Source of the DNA: Variovorax paradoxus
GTDB taxonomy: Bacteria > Pseudomonadota > Gammaproteobacteria > Burkholderiales > Burkholderiaceae_C
Assembly (NCBI RefSeq): GCF_000834655.1
Contig: NZ_JXQQ01000065.1
Location: forward strand, 55,143 to 119,142
Direction of reading: 5' to 3'
DNA length: 64,000 nucleotides
How positions within the stretch are numbered: the stretch's first letter is position 1; every line of letters begins with the position of its first letter. Shown here in pieces: positions 51,676 through 61,723 of the stretch. A program made the position numbers and the translations under genes. Below the pieces are notes generated by a model, which worked only from the letters and a program-made list of their open reading frames with translations, ran no database searches and was not told the origin of the DNA.

Positions 51676-53741
51676 CGGGTTCGCGCTTCCCGGCACTGCC
51701 GATGGTGCTGTGCGCCGCGCTGCTGCTGTCCGGCTGCGCGGGCGTCACCGTCGATTCGATCTCGCCGGCCGAATACCTCGCGCAACGCCGCGGCGACGTG
51801 CTCACCACCGGCAAGCTGAGCACCTCGGCGCAGGAGGTGCTGCGCGTGATCGGCACGGACGCCGATGCATGCGGCAAGAACGGCCCCGCCTGCCGCCAGG
51901 CCCTGGCCGACTCGCCCGGCATCACCGACGAGCAACGCCTGTCCGCGCTCTCGGAGGTCTGGCTGCAGGTGGCGCTCGCGGCCGGCAAGCCCGGCGGCGC
52001 AGACGCCAGGTTCGCCGGGCCCGCCGGGCCCGCCGCGCCGGCCACCATCGAGGCATGGCTGGAGACCGCGCGGCATGCCTATGCGTACCTCTTCTTCACC
52101 GCGCGCAAGCCGCGCGACCGGGCCTTCGAAGACCGCCAGACGCAGGTACGCGACTACTACAACTACGCGGTGCAGCAGGCCATCACCGGCCTCTTCAGTC
52201 GCTACCGCCAGGATGGCCGCCCGGACGAGAACGCACTGCCGCGCGTGCCGCAGGTGGGCGAATGGCGCATCGACGTGGACCTGTCCGCGCTCGAACTGCG
52301 GCCGGGCGGCCCGGTGCCGCAGGAGCTGATTCCCGCCGCCTCGCTCACCTTTTCGGGGCTGCGCAACACCTACCGGCGCGACGGCTTCGGCGCCGAATTG
52401 GTGGTGGCGACCAACCAGCCAGGCCCCTCGCCGCATCCTGCGGACACCACGGACACCACCGGCACCGCGGCCGAAGACTACACGCCCCCCTACAGCGAAA
52501 TGCCCTTCCCCGGCCTCACCGCGCTCCTGCGCTTCGAGGGCGCGGACCTGCGCGCAGTGCTCGACACCCGCACCACCCGCATCGTGGTGTTCGACCCTTA
52601 CCGCACCTCGACCACGCGGCTCGCCGGACAGGATGTTCCGCTCGCCGCCAACTTCACCTCCGGCTACGGCCTCTGGCTTGCCCGCTCGGACTTCGCGCGC
52701 CAGGCGCTGCGCAGCCTGTTCGGCAGCGCCGACGGCATCACCCGGCCGCGCATCTACCTGATGCAGCCCTACGACCCGGACCGGCGCACGGTCATCATGC
52801 TGCACGGCCTCGCGAGCAGCCCCGAAGCGTGGATCAACGTGGCCAACGAGGTGCTGGGCGACGAAACGCTGCGGCGCCGCTACCAGATCTGGCAGGTCTA
52901 CTACCCGACGAACGCGCCGCTGCCGATCAACAACCTCGCGATCCGCCAGGCCATCACCGAGACGCTGGCGCACTTCGACCCGACGGGCCGGGCGGAGGCC
53001 TCGCGCAACATCACGTTGATCGGGCACAGCATGGGCGGCGTGCTCTCGCGGCTCCTGGTGTCCTCGTCGGGCGAAAAGCTGTGGGACGCGCTCATCGCGA
53101 GCTACCCCATGCAGGGTGCGCAGCAGCAGCGCATCGAGCAGCAGCTTGCGCCCTACCTGCGCTTCGAGCCGCTGCCGCAGGTGAGCGACGCGATCTTCAT
53201 CGCCTCGCCGCACCGCGGCACGCCCTTTGCCAACAACCGCGTCTCGCGCTGGGTGGCCAACCTCATCACGCTGCCGGTGGCGATGCTCGGGCAGCTGAAC
53301 GATGTTTCCCGCGAGCTGATGCGCATCGCGCCCGGCAAGCAGGACATCGGGCCGCTGCGCATTCCCAACAGCATCGACAACCTGAGCGACCGCGACGCCT
53401 TCGTGCGGCTGTCGTCGGGCTTGCCGATGGACCCGCGCGTGCGCTTCCACTCGATCATCGGCAACGACACGCCCGGCGTTGCAGAGGCGCTCTCGAGCGA
53501 CGGCGTCGTGCCGTACGGGAGCGCGCACCTGGAGGGCGCCGCGTCCGAGCTGGTGCTTGCGTCGACGCACAGCGTGCAGGAGAACCCGCTGGCCATCCTG
53601 GAGATACGGCGAATCCTCCGCGAACAACTTCAGCTGACGCCACGTTGTCAGGACACCTCCGGCAAGCGCCCAGGAAGCTCAGGGTCGTCGGCTTCTTCGG
53701 TTCCCTGCGAGCCGGTCGAACGTAATACGGGCGTGCGTTAA
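51672..53741 (+). CDS. Alpha/beta hydrolase lipoprotein (lipase-like)
   Basis: A 689-residue exported lipoprotein with lipobox LLSGC (Cys22). The N-terminal half (about 30-360) is uncharacterised. The C-terminal half is an alpha/beta hydrolase with VIMLHGLASSPEAW (oxyanion region), the nucleophile elbow GHSMGG (about 451-456) and a later acid/His region (SDGVVPYGSAHL, STHSVQENP). It is probably a lipase or esterase in the outer membrane or periplasm. It overlaps the DUF4105 gene by ATGA. The last about 30 residues (SGKRPGSSGSSASSV) look disordered. Confidence 0.85.
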   Translation: MTGSRFPALPMVLCAALLLSGCAGVTVDSISPAEYLAQRRGDVLTTGKLSTSAQEVLRVIGTDADACGKNGPACRQALADSPGITDEQRLSALSEVWLQVALAAGKPGGADARFAGPAGPAAPATIEAWLETARHAYAYLFFTARKPRDRAFEDRQTQVRDYYNYAVQQAITGLFSRYRQDGRPDENALPRVPQVGEWRIDVDLSALELRPGGPVPQELIPAASLTFSGLRNTYRRDGFGAELVVATNQPGPSPHPADTTDTTGTAAEDYTPPYSEMPFPGLTALLRFEGADLRAVLDTRTTRIVVFDPYRTSTTRLAGQDVPLAANFTSGYGLWLARSDFARQALRSLFGSADGITRPRIYLMQPYDPDRRTVIMLHGLASSPEAWINVANEVLGDETLRRRYQIWQVYYPTNAPLPINNLAIRQAITETLAHFDPTGRAEASRNITLIGHSMGGVLSRLLVSSSGEKLWDALIASYPMQGAQQQRIEQQLAPYLRFEPLPQVSDAIFIASPHRGTPFANNRVSRWVANLITLPVAMLGQLNDVSRELMRIAPGKQDIGPLRIPNSIDNLSDRDAFVRLSSGLPMDPRVRFHSIIGNDTPGVAEALSSDGVVPYGSAHLEGAASELVLASTHSVQENPLAILEIRRILREQLQLTPRCQDTSGKRPGSSGSSASSVPCEPVERNTGVR

Positions 53742-53750
53742 TACCGCCCC

Positions 53751-53996
53751 ATGGACAACTTGCAAGCATTGCAGTCGCTCGGCATCACCCTGCCGAGCCC
53801 GGCCTACATCTTCGGCGCCGTGCTGTTCGGCCTCGCCGGGATCGCGGCCTACCGGTGGGGCAAGCGTTCCGGCCGCCGGCGCAGCAAGTGGATCGGCGTG
53901 GCGCTGATGCTGTACCCCTACGCGGTGCCGTGGACCTGGCTGCTCTACGTCGTGGGCATCGCGCTGTGCGCGGGCGTCTTCATCGACCGCGAGTGA
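53751..53996 (+). CDS. Small two-helix membrane protein
   Basis: An 81-residue protein with two hydrophobic segments (about 19-36 and 48-76) separated by a very basic loop (RWGKRSGRRRSKW), so both ends probably face the periplasm. No family is recognised. It starts 9 bp after the lipase-like gene and may be on the same transcript. Its 3' end overlaps the convergent transporter gene by 17 bp. Gene-like features are the charge distribution and a sensible length; the function is unknown. Confidence 0.65.
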   Translation: MDNLQALQSLGITLPSPAYIFGAVLFGLAGIAAYRWGKRSGRRRSKWIGVALMLYPYAVPWTWLLYVVGIALCAGVFIDRE

Positions 53997-55197
53997 GTGC
54001 GTCCGAGGCGGTGTAGACCCGGCGCACGCGCAACCCCGCCCACACCGCGAACAGCACGCTCGCACCGAACACCCAACCCGACAGCGCGCCGGCCATGGTG
54101 CCGGAGAGCAGGTTTCCGACCGTGCAGCCAAGTCCTGTCATCGCACCCCACCCCAGCAGCACGCCGCCACCGAGGCCGCGCACGATCTGGCCGGGCTTGG
54201 GCCATGCGGGCTTGAACTGCCCGCTCGCAAGCGCCGCGGCCAGCGCGCCGGCCACGATGCCGCCGACCAGCAACGCATTCGGTGTCTGCCAGAGGCTCTG
54301 GACCACGGCGGTGACGCAGCCGCCGAAGCCATCGAGCCCATCGAGCCGCTGCGGCAGCAGGCCCTGTGCATTGCCGAAGTCGCGCGCGGCGCTTCCGAGC
54401 GCGGCCGTCACGCCCAGCGGGCGCAGCCGCAGCACCACGATCACCGCGATCGCACCGACCGCGATGCCGCCCCATCCATATGCCCAACGTCCTTGCAGCA
54501 GACCGCGCAGCGCCGCGGCAAAACTGCGGGGCGTCGCTGCCGGCGCATCGGCCGTGGGCAGCCGTCGCCAGAGCACCGCACTCAGTACGCCCAGCAATCC
54601 CAGCTGCACCGCAGCCGACCCCGCATAGCCCAGGTGGTGCGGCAGCCACACCACCGGCGCCTCGGCGATGGTCGCGCTGTACAGCCAATTCCAGCTGTTG
54701 AAGCCCAGCAGAAAACCGCCGGCAGCCCCCAGCAGCGCGAACGGCGCGGTCGGCGAGCCTTCGCCCAGCCGGTACCAGTGCGCGCTGATGCACGATCCCG
54801 AAACCACCATGCCCGCGCCGAAGGCCAGGCCCGCGAGCACCAGCGCCCAGCTGACCGGCCCGATGTGCGCATCTGGCGGCAGGCGTCCCGGCTGCGGCAC
54901 CGGCAGCCAGCCCGTCATGACGACGTGCATGCCCACCGTGCCGACCGCGAGCGCCGCCACGATGGCGAGCAGCCCGCGCGCATCGCCGCCCTCGAAATAG
55001 TCGCGTGCGTGGCAATAGAAGCAGAAGCGCGAGCGTTGCAGCACCACGCCGAGCACGGCGCCCAGCCCGAGCGCGAAGGCGAGCGCCCGGCCGCCGCTGC
55101 GCTCGCCGAGCAGGTGCACGGCGGCTGCGATCAGTAACACCGTTGCCGCGGCTGCAGCGAGGCCGCTGCGGGAAAGTGAAGGCGATGAAGTGGTCAT
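53980..55197 (-). CDS. YeeE/YedE-family sulfur transporter
   Basis: A 405-residue inner-membrane protein with about ten helices. It has the conserved cysteine motifs of the YeeE/YedE (TsuA) family: SRFCFYCHARDYFEGG, SGSCISAHWYRLG and TGLGCTVGNLLSG. In relatives these cysteines relay thiosulfate across the membrane. The two halves look like an internal duplication. It lies downstream of a periplasmic rhodanese gene on the same strand, beyond a terminator-like hairpin, so thiosulfate or sulfane sulfur handling is the likely joint role. The start ATG 55197 has GGCGATGAAG-type context but no strong ribosome binding site. Confidence 0.88.
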   Translation of the reverse strand: MTTSSPSLSRSGLAAAAATVLLIAAAVHLLGERSGGRALAFALGLGAVLGVVLQRSRFCFYCHARDYFEGGDARGLLAIVAALAVGTVGMHVVMTGWLPVPQPGRLPPDAHIGPVSWALVLAGLAFGAGMVVSGSCISAHWYRLGEGSPTAPFALLGAAGGFLLGFNSWNWLYSATIAEAPVVWLPHHLGYAGSAAVQLGLLGVLSAVLWRRLPTADAPAATPRSFAAALRGLLQGRWAYGWGGIAVGAIAVIVVLRLRPLGVTAALGSAARDFGNAQGLLPQRLDGLDGFGGCVTAVVQSLWQTPNALLVGGIVAGALAAALASGQFKPAWPKPGQIVRGLGGGVLLGWGAMTGLGCTVGNLLSGTMAGALSGWVFGASVLFAVWAGLRVRRVYTASDALTRGR

Positions 55198-55216
55198 GTC
55201 CGTTCCGGCGCATCCA

Positions 55217-55245
55217 TAAAAAAAGCGAGCCCGAGGGCCCGCTCA
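55217..55245 (-). terminator. Terminator after the rhodanese gene
   Basis: On the minus strand a GC-rich hairpin (GCGGGCCC-tc-GGGCTCGC, one mismatch) is followed by seven T residues (plus strand A run 55218-55224). It lies 73 bp beyond the rhodanese stop and 20 bp before the transporter start, so the transporter may depend on read-through or on its own promoter. Confidence 0.65.
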
Positions 55246-55317
55246 AAAGTCGTCCGTCGAGTTGGCGATGAAGACAACCCGACTCCGACTCACCTCGAAC
55301 TCATTCGTCGAACCCCG

Positions 55318-56268
55318 TCACCTGGAAGCCCAGATCGTGCCGCTCGGGTTGTTGACCGGCACGCCGACGGCGTTGCCGTACTCGGTCCACGAGCCGTCGT
55401 AGTTGCGCACGTTCTTGTAGCCAAGAATCCTGTTGAGCGCGAACCAGGTGTGGCTCGAACGCTCGCCGATGCGGCAATAGGTGATGGCCGGCTTGCTGCC
55501 GTCGATGCCCACGCCCGCATAGAGCGCCTTCAGCTCGGCGGCCGACTTGAAGGTGCCGTCTTCATTGACCGCGCGGCCCCACGGCACGTTGGCCGCGCCG
55601 GGGATGTGGCCAGCGCGCACCGCCAGCTCGGCGGCGCCGGCGGGCGCGAAGATCTTGCCGCTGTATTCGTCGGCCGAACGAATGTCGACCAGCTTCGTGT
55701 CGCTCCTGCCCTCGGCCACGGCCAGCACGTCGGCCAGCCGCGCGCGAATCTGCGGGTTGGGTTGCGTCACCTTGAAGCGGGTGGCGGCGTATTCGGGCGC
55801 GCGGTTGTCCAGCCCGCGGTTCTCGGCCTCCCATTTCTTGCGGCCGCCATCGAGCAGCTTCACGTTCGACAGGCCGTACTGGTCGAACACCCACGCGCCC
55901 CATGCCGCGAACCAGTTGTTGTTGTCGCCGTACAGGACGATGGTGGTGTCCTTGTCCACGCCGGCCGTGGACAGCAGCTTCTCGAAATCGGCCTGGCTCA
56001 CGATGTCGCGCCGCACGCGGTCGTTGAGGTCGTTGTGCCATGAGAAGTTGACGGCGCCGGGAATGTGCCCGCGCTCGTAGAGGCCGGGGTTCACGCTCAC
56101 CTCGATCACGCGCAGCTTCGGGTTCTTCAGGTTCTTCTCGAGCCACTCGGTAGACACGAGCGGGCCGCTGCCGTCGGCGGAGGCCTGCGCGAAAGCGGCC
56201 GGCGAGGTGGCCAGGAAGGTCAGCGTGGCGAAGGACGCGGCTCGCCACCATCTGCTGAGAATCGACAT
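55318..56268 (-). CDS. Periplasmic sulfurtransferase (rhodanese)
   Basis: A 316-residue thiosulfate:acceptor sulfurtransferase with a signal peptide (about 1-29, ending AAFAQ) and two rhodanese domains. The first, inactive domain has VSTEWLEKNL and ERGHIPGAVNF. The second has RAGHIPGAANVPW and the active-site loop TYCRIGERSSHTW with the catalytic Cys (about 263). It transfers sulfane sulfur, for example from thiosulfate to cyanide or thiols. The ATG at 56268 has AAGGAG six bases upstream. A sigma-70-like promoter lies at 56309-56337 and the transporter gene follows downstream. Confidence 0.93.
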   Translation of the reverse strand: MSILSRWWRAASFATLTFLATSPAAFAQASADGSGPLVSTEWLEKNLKNPKLRVIEVSVNPGLYERGHIPGAVNFSWHNDLNDRVRRDIVSQADFEKLLSTAGVDKDTTIVLYGDNNNWFAAWGAWVFDQYGLSNVKLLDGGRKKWEAENRGLDNRAPEYAATRFKVTQPNPQIRARLADVLAVAEGRSDTKLVDIRSADEYSGKIFAPAGAAELAVRAGHIPGAANVPWGRAVNEDGTFKSAAELKALYAGVGIDGSKPAITYCRIGERSSHTWFALNRILGYKNVRNYDGSWTEYGNAVGVPVNNPSGTIWASR

Positions 56269-56308
56269 GCGGAACTCCTTGTGAATGATCGTGAAAAAGA
56301 CAGGCTGG

Positions 56309-56362
56309 ACTCTAGGCAGTCGCGCGCCGATCACCAACGAAGCGTTTGCGATAAGTCCATAA
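56309..56362 (-). promoter_or_regulatory. Promoter and possible activator site of the rhodanese gene
   Basis: On the minus strand TTGGTG (56332-56337), a 17-bp spacer and TAGAGT (56309-56314) form a reasonable sigma-70 promoter. Just upstream, TTATGGACTTAT (56351-56362) is an imperfect dyad placed where a LysR-type sulfur activator such as CysB would bind. The identity of the activator is a guess. Confidence 0.5.
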
Positions 56363-56404
56363 CCAATTCAGCGAATGCACCCAGCAGAAAAAGGGGCAAC
56401 CGCA

Positions 56405-57448
56405 TCAAGCTGCCAGCAGCGCCGCCTCGCGCGCAGGCTCGGCCGTGGCATGCCACCCCAACGACGGCGCGATGCGGCGCGCGAGGTCGTCCAGGATCTG
56501 CTCGTACTCCTCGCTCGCGAAGTTGTAGGGCAACTCCACGCGCAGTTCGGTCACCTGCGGCAGCACAGGGTCCTTCTGCAGCCGCTCCAGGATTTCGTCG
56601 GAGGTGCCCACGAGGTCCGTCGCGAAGAGCGTGCGCCGCTCGCCCTGCGGCGCGAGCGTGCGCTCGACGCGGCCCGCGGCGAACTCGCGGTAGCGCCGTC
56701 GCGTGGCCGCATCGGCACCATCGAGCGGCACGATCACCCGGCCCAGCGCGACCCTTCCCGGGCGCGGCCCTGCCTCGCTCGCGCGGTAGCGCTCGATCAG
56801 CGCCGACTGCGCCTGCAGGAAATCGTCCGTGTGCTCGCCCGAGAGCACGTTGCCCAGCAGCAGGTTGAATCCATTGCGCCCCGCCCATTCGGCCGAGCGC
56901 AGCGACCCGCCGCCGTACCAGAGCCGGTCGACAAGACCCGGCGCATAGGGCTGCACGCGCGGCCGCACGCGTCCGCCGGCCGACTCGACGAAGGTGTCGT
57001 CGTCGCCGAGCAGCACGTCTTCCAGGTTGGCCCGCAGGCGCGCCACGCGCTTGTGCGTGAAGTCGATGGTGTTCGGCGCCGCGTCGTACAGGCGGCTGCC
57101 CAGCAGCGCGCCGTGCGGCGGCACGCCCGCGCTCAGGCCCACCTGCAGCCGGCCGCGCGAGAGCACGTCGACGGTGGCCAGGTCTTCGGCCAGGCGGAAC
57201 GGGTTCTCGTAACCCATCTGGATCACCGCGGCGCCCAGCTCGATGCGGCGCGTGCGCTGCGTCGCGGCCGCCAGGATGGTGGTGGCCGACGACACGCCAC
57301 GCTCCAGGTGCCGCTGCCGCACCCAGGCGCTGTCGAAGCCGCGCCGCTCGCCGAATTCGAAGAGCTGCAGCGCCGCCTCGAGACCTGCCAGCGGGTCGGC
57401 CTCGGCGTAGTTGCCGGGCGTGAGAAAGCCGATGTGATGGATGGCCAC
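56405..57448 (-). CDS. LLM-class flavin-dependent monooxygenase
   Basis: A 347-residue luciferase-like monooxygenase. It begins IHHIGFLTPGNY and shows FGERRGFDSAWVRQRH, the IELGAAVIQMGYENPFRLAEDLATVDVLSRGRLQVGL core and YGGGSLRSAEWAGR, typical of FMN- or F420-type LLM enzymes. The start is a GTG at 57448 (VAIHHIG), 14 bp after the receptor gene; no ATG fits. It is the last gene of the seven-gene ABC/LLM operon and probably oxidises the imported compound with reduced flavin supplied by a separate reductase. The substrate is unknown. Confidence 0.85.
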   Translation of the reverse strand: MAIHHIGFLTPGNYAEADPLAGLEAALQLFEFGERRGFDSAWVRQRHLERGVSSATTILAAATQRTRRIELGAAVIQMGYENPFRLAEDLATVDVLSRGRLQVGLSAGVPPHGALLGSRLYDAAPNTIDFTHKRVARLRANLEDVLLGDDDTFVESAGGRVRPRVQPYAPGLVDRLWYGGGSLRSAEWAGRNGFNLLLGNVLSGEHTDDFLQAQSALIERYRASEAGPRPGRVALGRVIVPLDGADAATRRRYREFAAGRVERTLAPQGERRTLFATDLVGTSDEILERLQKDPVLPQVTELRVELPYNFASEEYEQILDDLARRIAPSLGWHATAEPAREAALLAA

Positions 57449-57462
57449 GGTTGTCGCCGCTT

Positions 57463-58389
57463 TCAGAACTTGGGCAGGCCGGGTGGATTGATCTCGGACT
57501 TCGGCAGTGCCTCTTCCGTGAGGCTCCAGCGCGCGAGCGCCTTGCCGTAGGTGCCGCTGCGGATCAGGCCGTTGGCCGCGATGCTCAGTGCCGCGGCGAG
57601 GCCGCTGCCCTTGCGCGTGGCGACCGCCACGTCCGACTTCAGCGGCCACCCGGCATTCACCGTGCCGACCAGCCGCAGTTGCCCGTTCTTGGCCGCCTCG
57701 TAGGCCTGCGGCGCATTGGGGTTGAAGTTGGCATCGACGCGCTTGGTGGTCACCGCCAGCCAGCGGGTCACGTCGTCGTCGAAGTACTGGATCGCGACCG
57801 GCTTCAGGCCCGCGGCCACGTTCTGCCGGTCCCATTCGAGCAGGATGCGTTCCTGGTTCGTGCCGGCGCCGGTCGTGAGCTTCAGGCCCGCCACGTCCTT
57901 CGGCTCCTTGATCGACCTGATGGCGCTGTCGGTGCGCACGTAGAAGCCGTGCAGGCCGAGCCGGTAGGTGGAGAAGTCAAACTTCTCCTTGCGCTGCTCG
58001 GTCACGCCCACGTTGGAGATCACCGCGTCGTACTTGCCCGAGGCCAGGCCCAGCGGCCAGTCGGCCCATGCGACGGGCTGCAGTTCGAGCTTCAGGCCCA
58101 GCGATTCGGCGATGAGGAGCGCGAAGTCGGGGTCGAAGCCGACGACGGTTTTCGCATCGGTGGCATAGGTGGAAATGGGTGGCGCGAACGGCGCGATCGC
58201 GATGGTCAGCACGCCCTCTTTCACGAACTTGAAGCCCGGGGGAATGGCGGCGACCGCCTCGGCGTCCTTGCCCGTGTGCAGGCGGCCCTTCTGCTCGGGG
58301 CTGAAGTCGAACTTGTCGGCGGCCTGCGCTGCCGTCGCTGCGATGAAACCGAACGCGACCAATGCGCCGGCCTTGCTTTTTAAAGACAT
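57463..58389 (-). CDS. ABC transporter receptor (family 3), copy 2
   Basis: A 308-residue periplasmic receptor with a signal peptide ending AAQAA (about 24). It has the amino-acid-receptor pattern: GVLTIAIAPFAPPISTYATD, VGFDPDFALLIAESLGLKLEL, SGKYDAVISNVGVTEQRKEKFDFS and GSGLAAALSIAANGLI. It is closely similar to the receptor encoded 13 bp upstream, so the two arose by duplication and may bind related ligands. Both end with a PPGLPK motif. It probably serves the fused permease-ATPase of the same operon. Confidence 0.88.
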   Translation of the reverse strand: MSLKSKAGALVAFGFIAATAAQAADKFDFSPEQKGRLHTGKDAEAVAAIPPGFKFVKEGVLTIAIAPFAPPISTYATDAKTVVGFDPDFALLIAESLGLKLELQPVAWADWPLGLASGKYDAVISNVGVTEQRKEKFDFSTYRLGLHGFYVRTDSAIRSIKEPKDVAGLKLTTGAGTNQERILLEWDRQNVAAGLKPVAIQYFDDDVTRWLAVTTKRVDANFNPNAPQAYEAAKNGQLRLVGTVNAGWPLKSDVAVATRKGSGLAAALSIAANGLIRSGTYGKALARWSLTEEALPKSEINPPGLPKF

Positions 58390-58401
58390 GTGCAGCCCGC
58401 C

Positions 58402-59325
58402 TCAGTTCTTGGGAAGGCCGGGCGGGTTGGTGCGCGCGACTTCGATCGCCTCGGAATCCAGGCTCCAGCGCGACAGGGCCTTGGCGTAGTTGCCGTTCTT
58501 GATCTGCGCGTTCAGCGCCACCGTGATGGCCTCGGCAATGCCCGAGCCCTTGCGCGAGGTGACGGCGATCTCGGCGTTCAGCGGCCAGCCGCCGGAGACC
58601 AGGCCCGCGAGCCGCGTCTTGCCGTCGCGCGCCTCGTAGGCCGCGATGGCGTTGGGGCCGACATACGCATCGGCGCGGCCCGACTGCAGCGCCAGGCGCT
58701 GCACCACATCGTCGTCGTAATACTGGATCTCCACGGGCTTGAGCCCGGCCGCGACGTTCTGCTTGTTCCAGCGAAGGAGGATCTGCTCCTGGTTTGTGCT
58801 GGCCGCCACGATGAGCTTCAGGCCCGCGATGTCCTTCGGCTCCTTGATGGCGCCGAGCTTGCTGTCCGACTTCACGTAGATGCCCAACTGGTCGTTGCGG
58901 TAGGTGGAAAAGTCGAACTTCTCCTTGCGCTCCTCGGTCACCGTCACGTTGGAGACCACCACGTCGAACTTGCCCGACTGCAGGCCGAGCGGCCAGTCGG
59001 CCCAGGCGGTGGACACGAGTTCGAGCTTGCGCCCGAGGCTGTCGGCTACGAGCTGCGCAATGTCGGGGGCGTTGCCCACGGGCGTCCTGGTGTCCGTTGC
59101 ATAGGCTGCGAACGGCAGGCGGCCGGTGGTGGTGCCGACGACCAGAACGCCCTCCTTCTGGAACTTGAAGTCCTTGGCGAGCCTGACGGCCTCCTCCAGC
59201 TTCTGCGCGCGCGGTCGGCCGGCCTGCTCGGGGCTCAGGTCGGTGGCAGGCTGCGCCGAAGCCGCCAGCGGCAGCAGCATGGCGGCGCCCAGGAGCGCGG
59301 AAAGAATGTTCTTGCGATGGATCAT
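58402..59325 (-). CDS. ABC transporter receptor (family 3), copy 1
   Basis: A 307-residue periplasmic receptor with a signal peptide (about 1-24, ending ASAQ). Shared features with copy 2 are the LSPEQAGR start, EGVLVVGTTTGRLPFAAYATD, TAWADWPLGLQSGKFDVVVSNVTVTEERKEKFDFSTYR-like segments and the terminal NPPGLPKN. The ligand pocket is uncertain; family 3 usually binds polar amino acids or opine- or sulfur-type compounds. It follows the ABC fusion gene by 29 bp. Two receptors for one transporter would widen the substrate range. Confidence 0.88.
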   Translation of the reverse strand: MIHRKNILSALLGAAMLLPLAASAQPATDLSPEQAGRPRAQKLEEAVRLAKDFKFQKEGVLVVGTTTGRLPFAAYATDTRTPVGNAPDIAQLVADSLGRKLELVSTAWADWPLGLQSGKFDVVVSNVTVTEERKEKFDFSTYRNDQLGIYVKSDSKLGAIKEPKDIAGLKLIVAASTNQEQILLRWNKQNVAAGLKPVEIQYYDDDVVQRLALQSGRADAYVGPNAIAAYEARDGKTRLAGLVSGGWPLNAEIAVTSRKGSGIAEAITVALNAQIKNGNYAKALSRWSLDSEAIEVARTNPPGLPKN

Positions 59326-59354
59326 GGGAAGGATTCCGGTCAGAAAAAAATGGG

Positions 59355-61189
<1,835 letters not shown>

Positions 61190-61193
<4 letters not shown>

Positions 61194-61723
61194 CGCTGCA
61201 CCGCCTCGCCCAACGCAGCGGGTTGGCCATGGTGGCGCGGCAACGCCAGGTGCTTTTCGAACGGCAGCTTGCGCGGCGTCTCGGGGTCCACAGCGTCCTC
61301 GAACAGCGCGGTGTAGCCGTGGCCGCGGTACAGGCCCACAGCCTCGGGCTGGCGAAAGCCCGTCGTGAGGTAGATGCGCTCGTAGCCCTGGCGCCGTACC
61401 TGCGCCTCCAGCTCCAGCAGCACCTTGCTCGCGAGGCCCTGCCGCCGCAGGTCGGTGCGCGTCCACACACGCTTGAGTTCGGCGGTGCGCTCGTCATGCC
61501 GCATGAAGGCGCCGCCGCCGATGGCGATGCCGTCGCGCAGCAGCAGCACGAAGTTGCCGTGCGGCGGCGCGAACGCCTCGGGCGGATAGCGGTCCATCTC
61601 TCGCGGTGCGCCGGGCTCGCGCAGCACGTCGCCGTAGCGGCTGTCGTACTCGAAGGTCAGGCCGTCGACCAATGGCTGGGCCCGCGGGTCGAGGGGCGTG
61701 GTGTAGACGAACTGTTCGCTCAT
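61190..61723 (-). CDS. GNAT-family N-acetyltransferase
   Basis: A 177-residue acetyltransferase with the acetyl-CoA-binding motif RRQGLASKVLLELEAQVRRQG and the later GFRQPEAVGLYRGHGY, both characteristic of GNAT. The N terminus (VDGLTFEYDSRYGDVLREPG) may bind the acceptor. It sits between an NtaA-type monooxygenase (TGATG overlap) and the ABC fusion (ATGA overlap), so it is tightly coupled. It may acetylate the imported compound or a breakdown product, but the acceptor is unknown. Confidence 0.88.
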
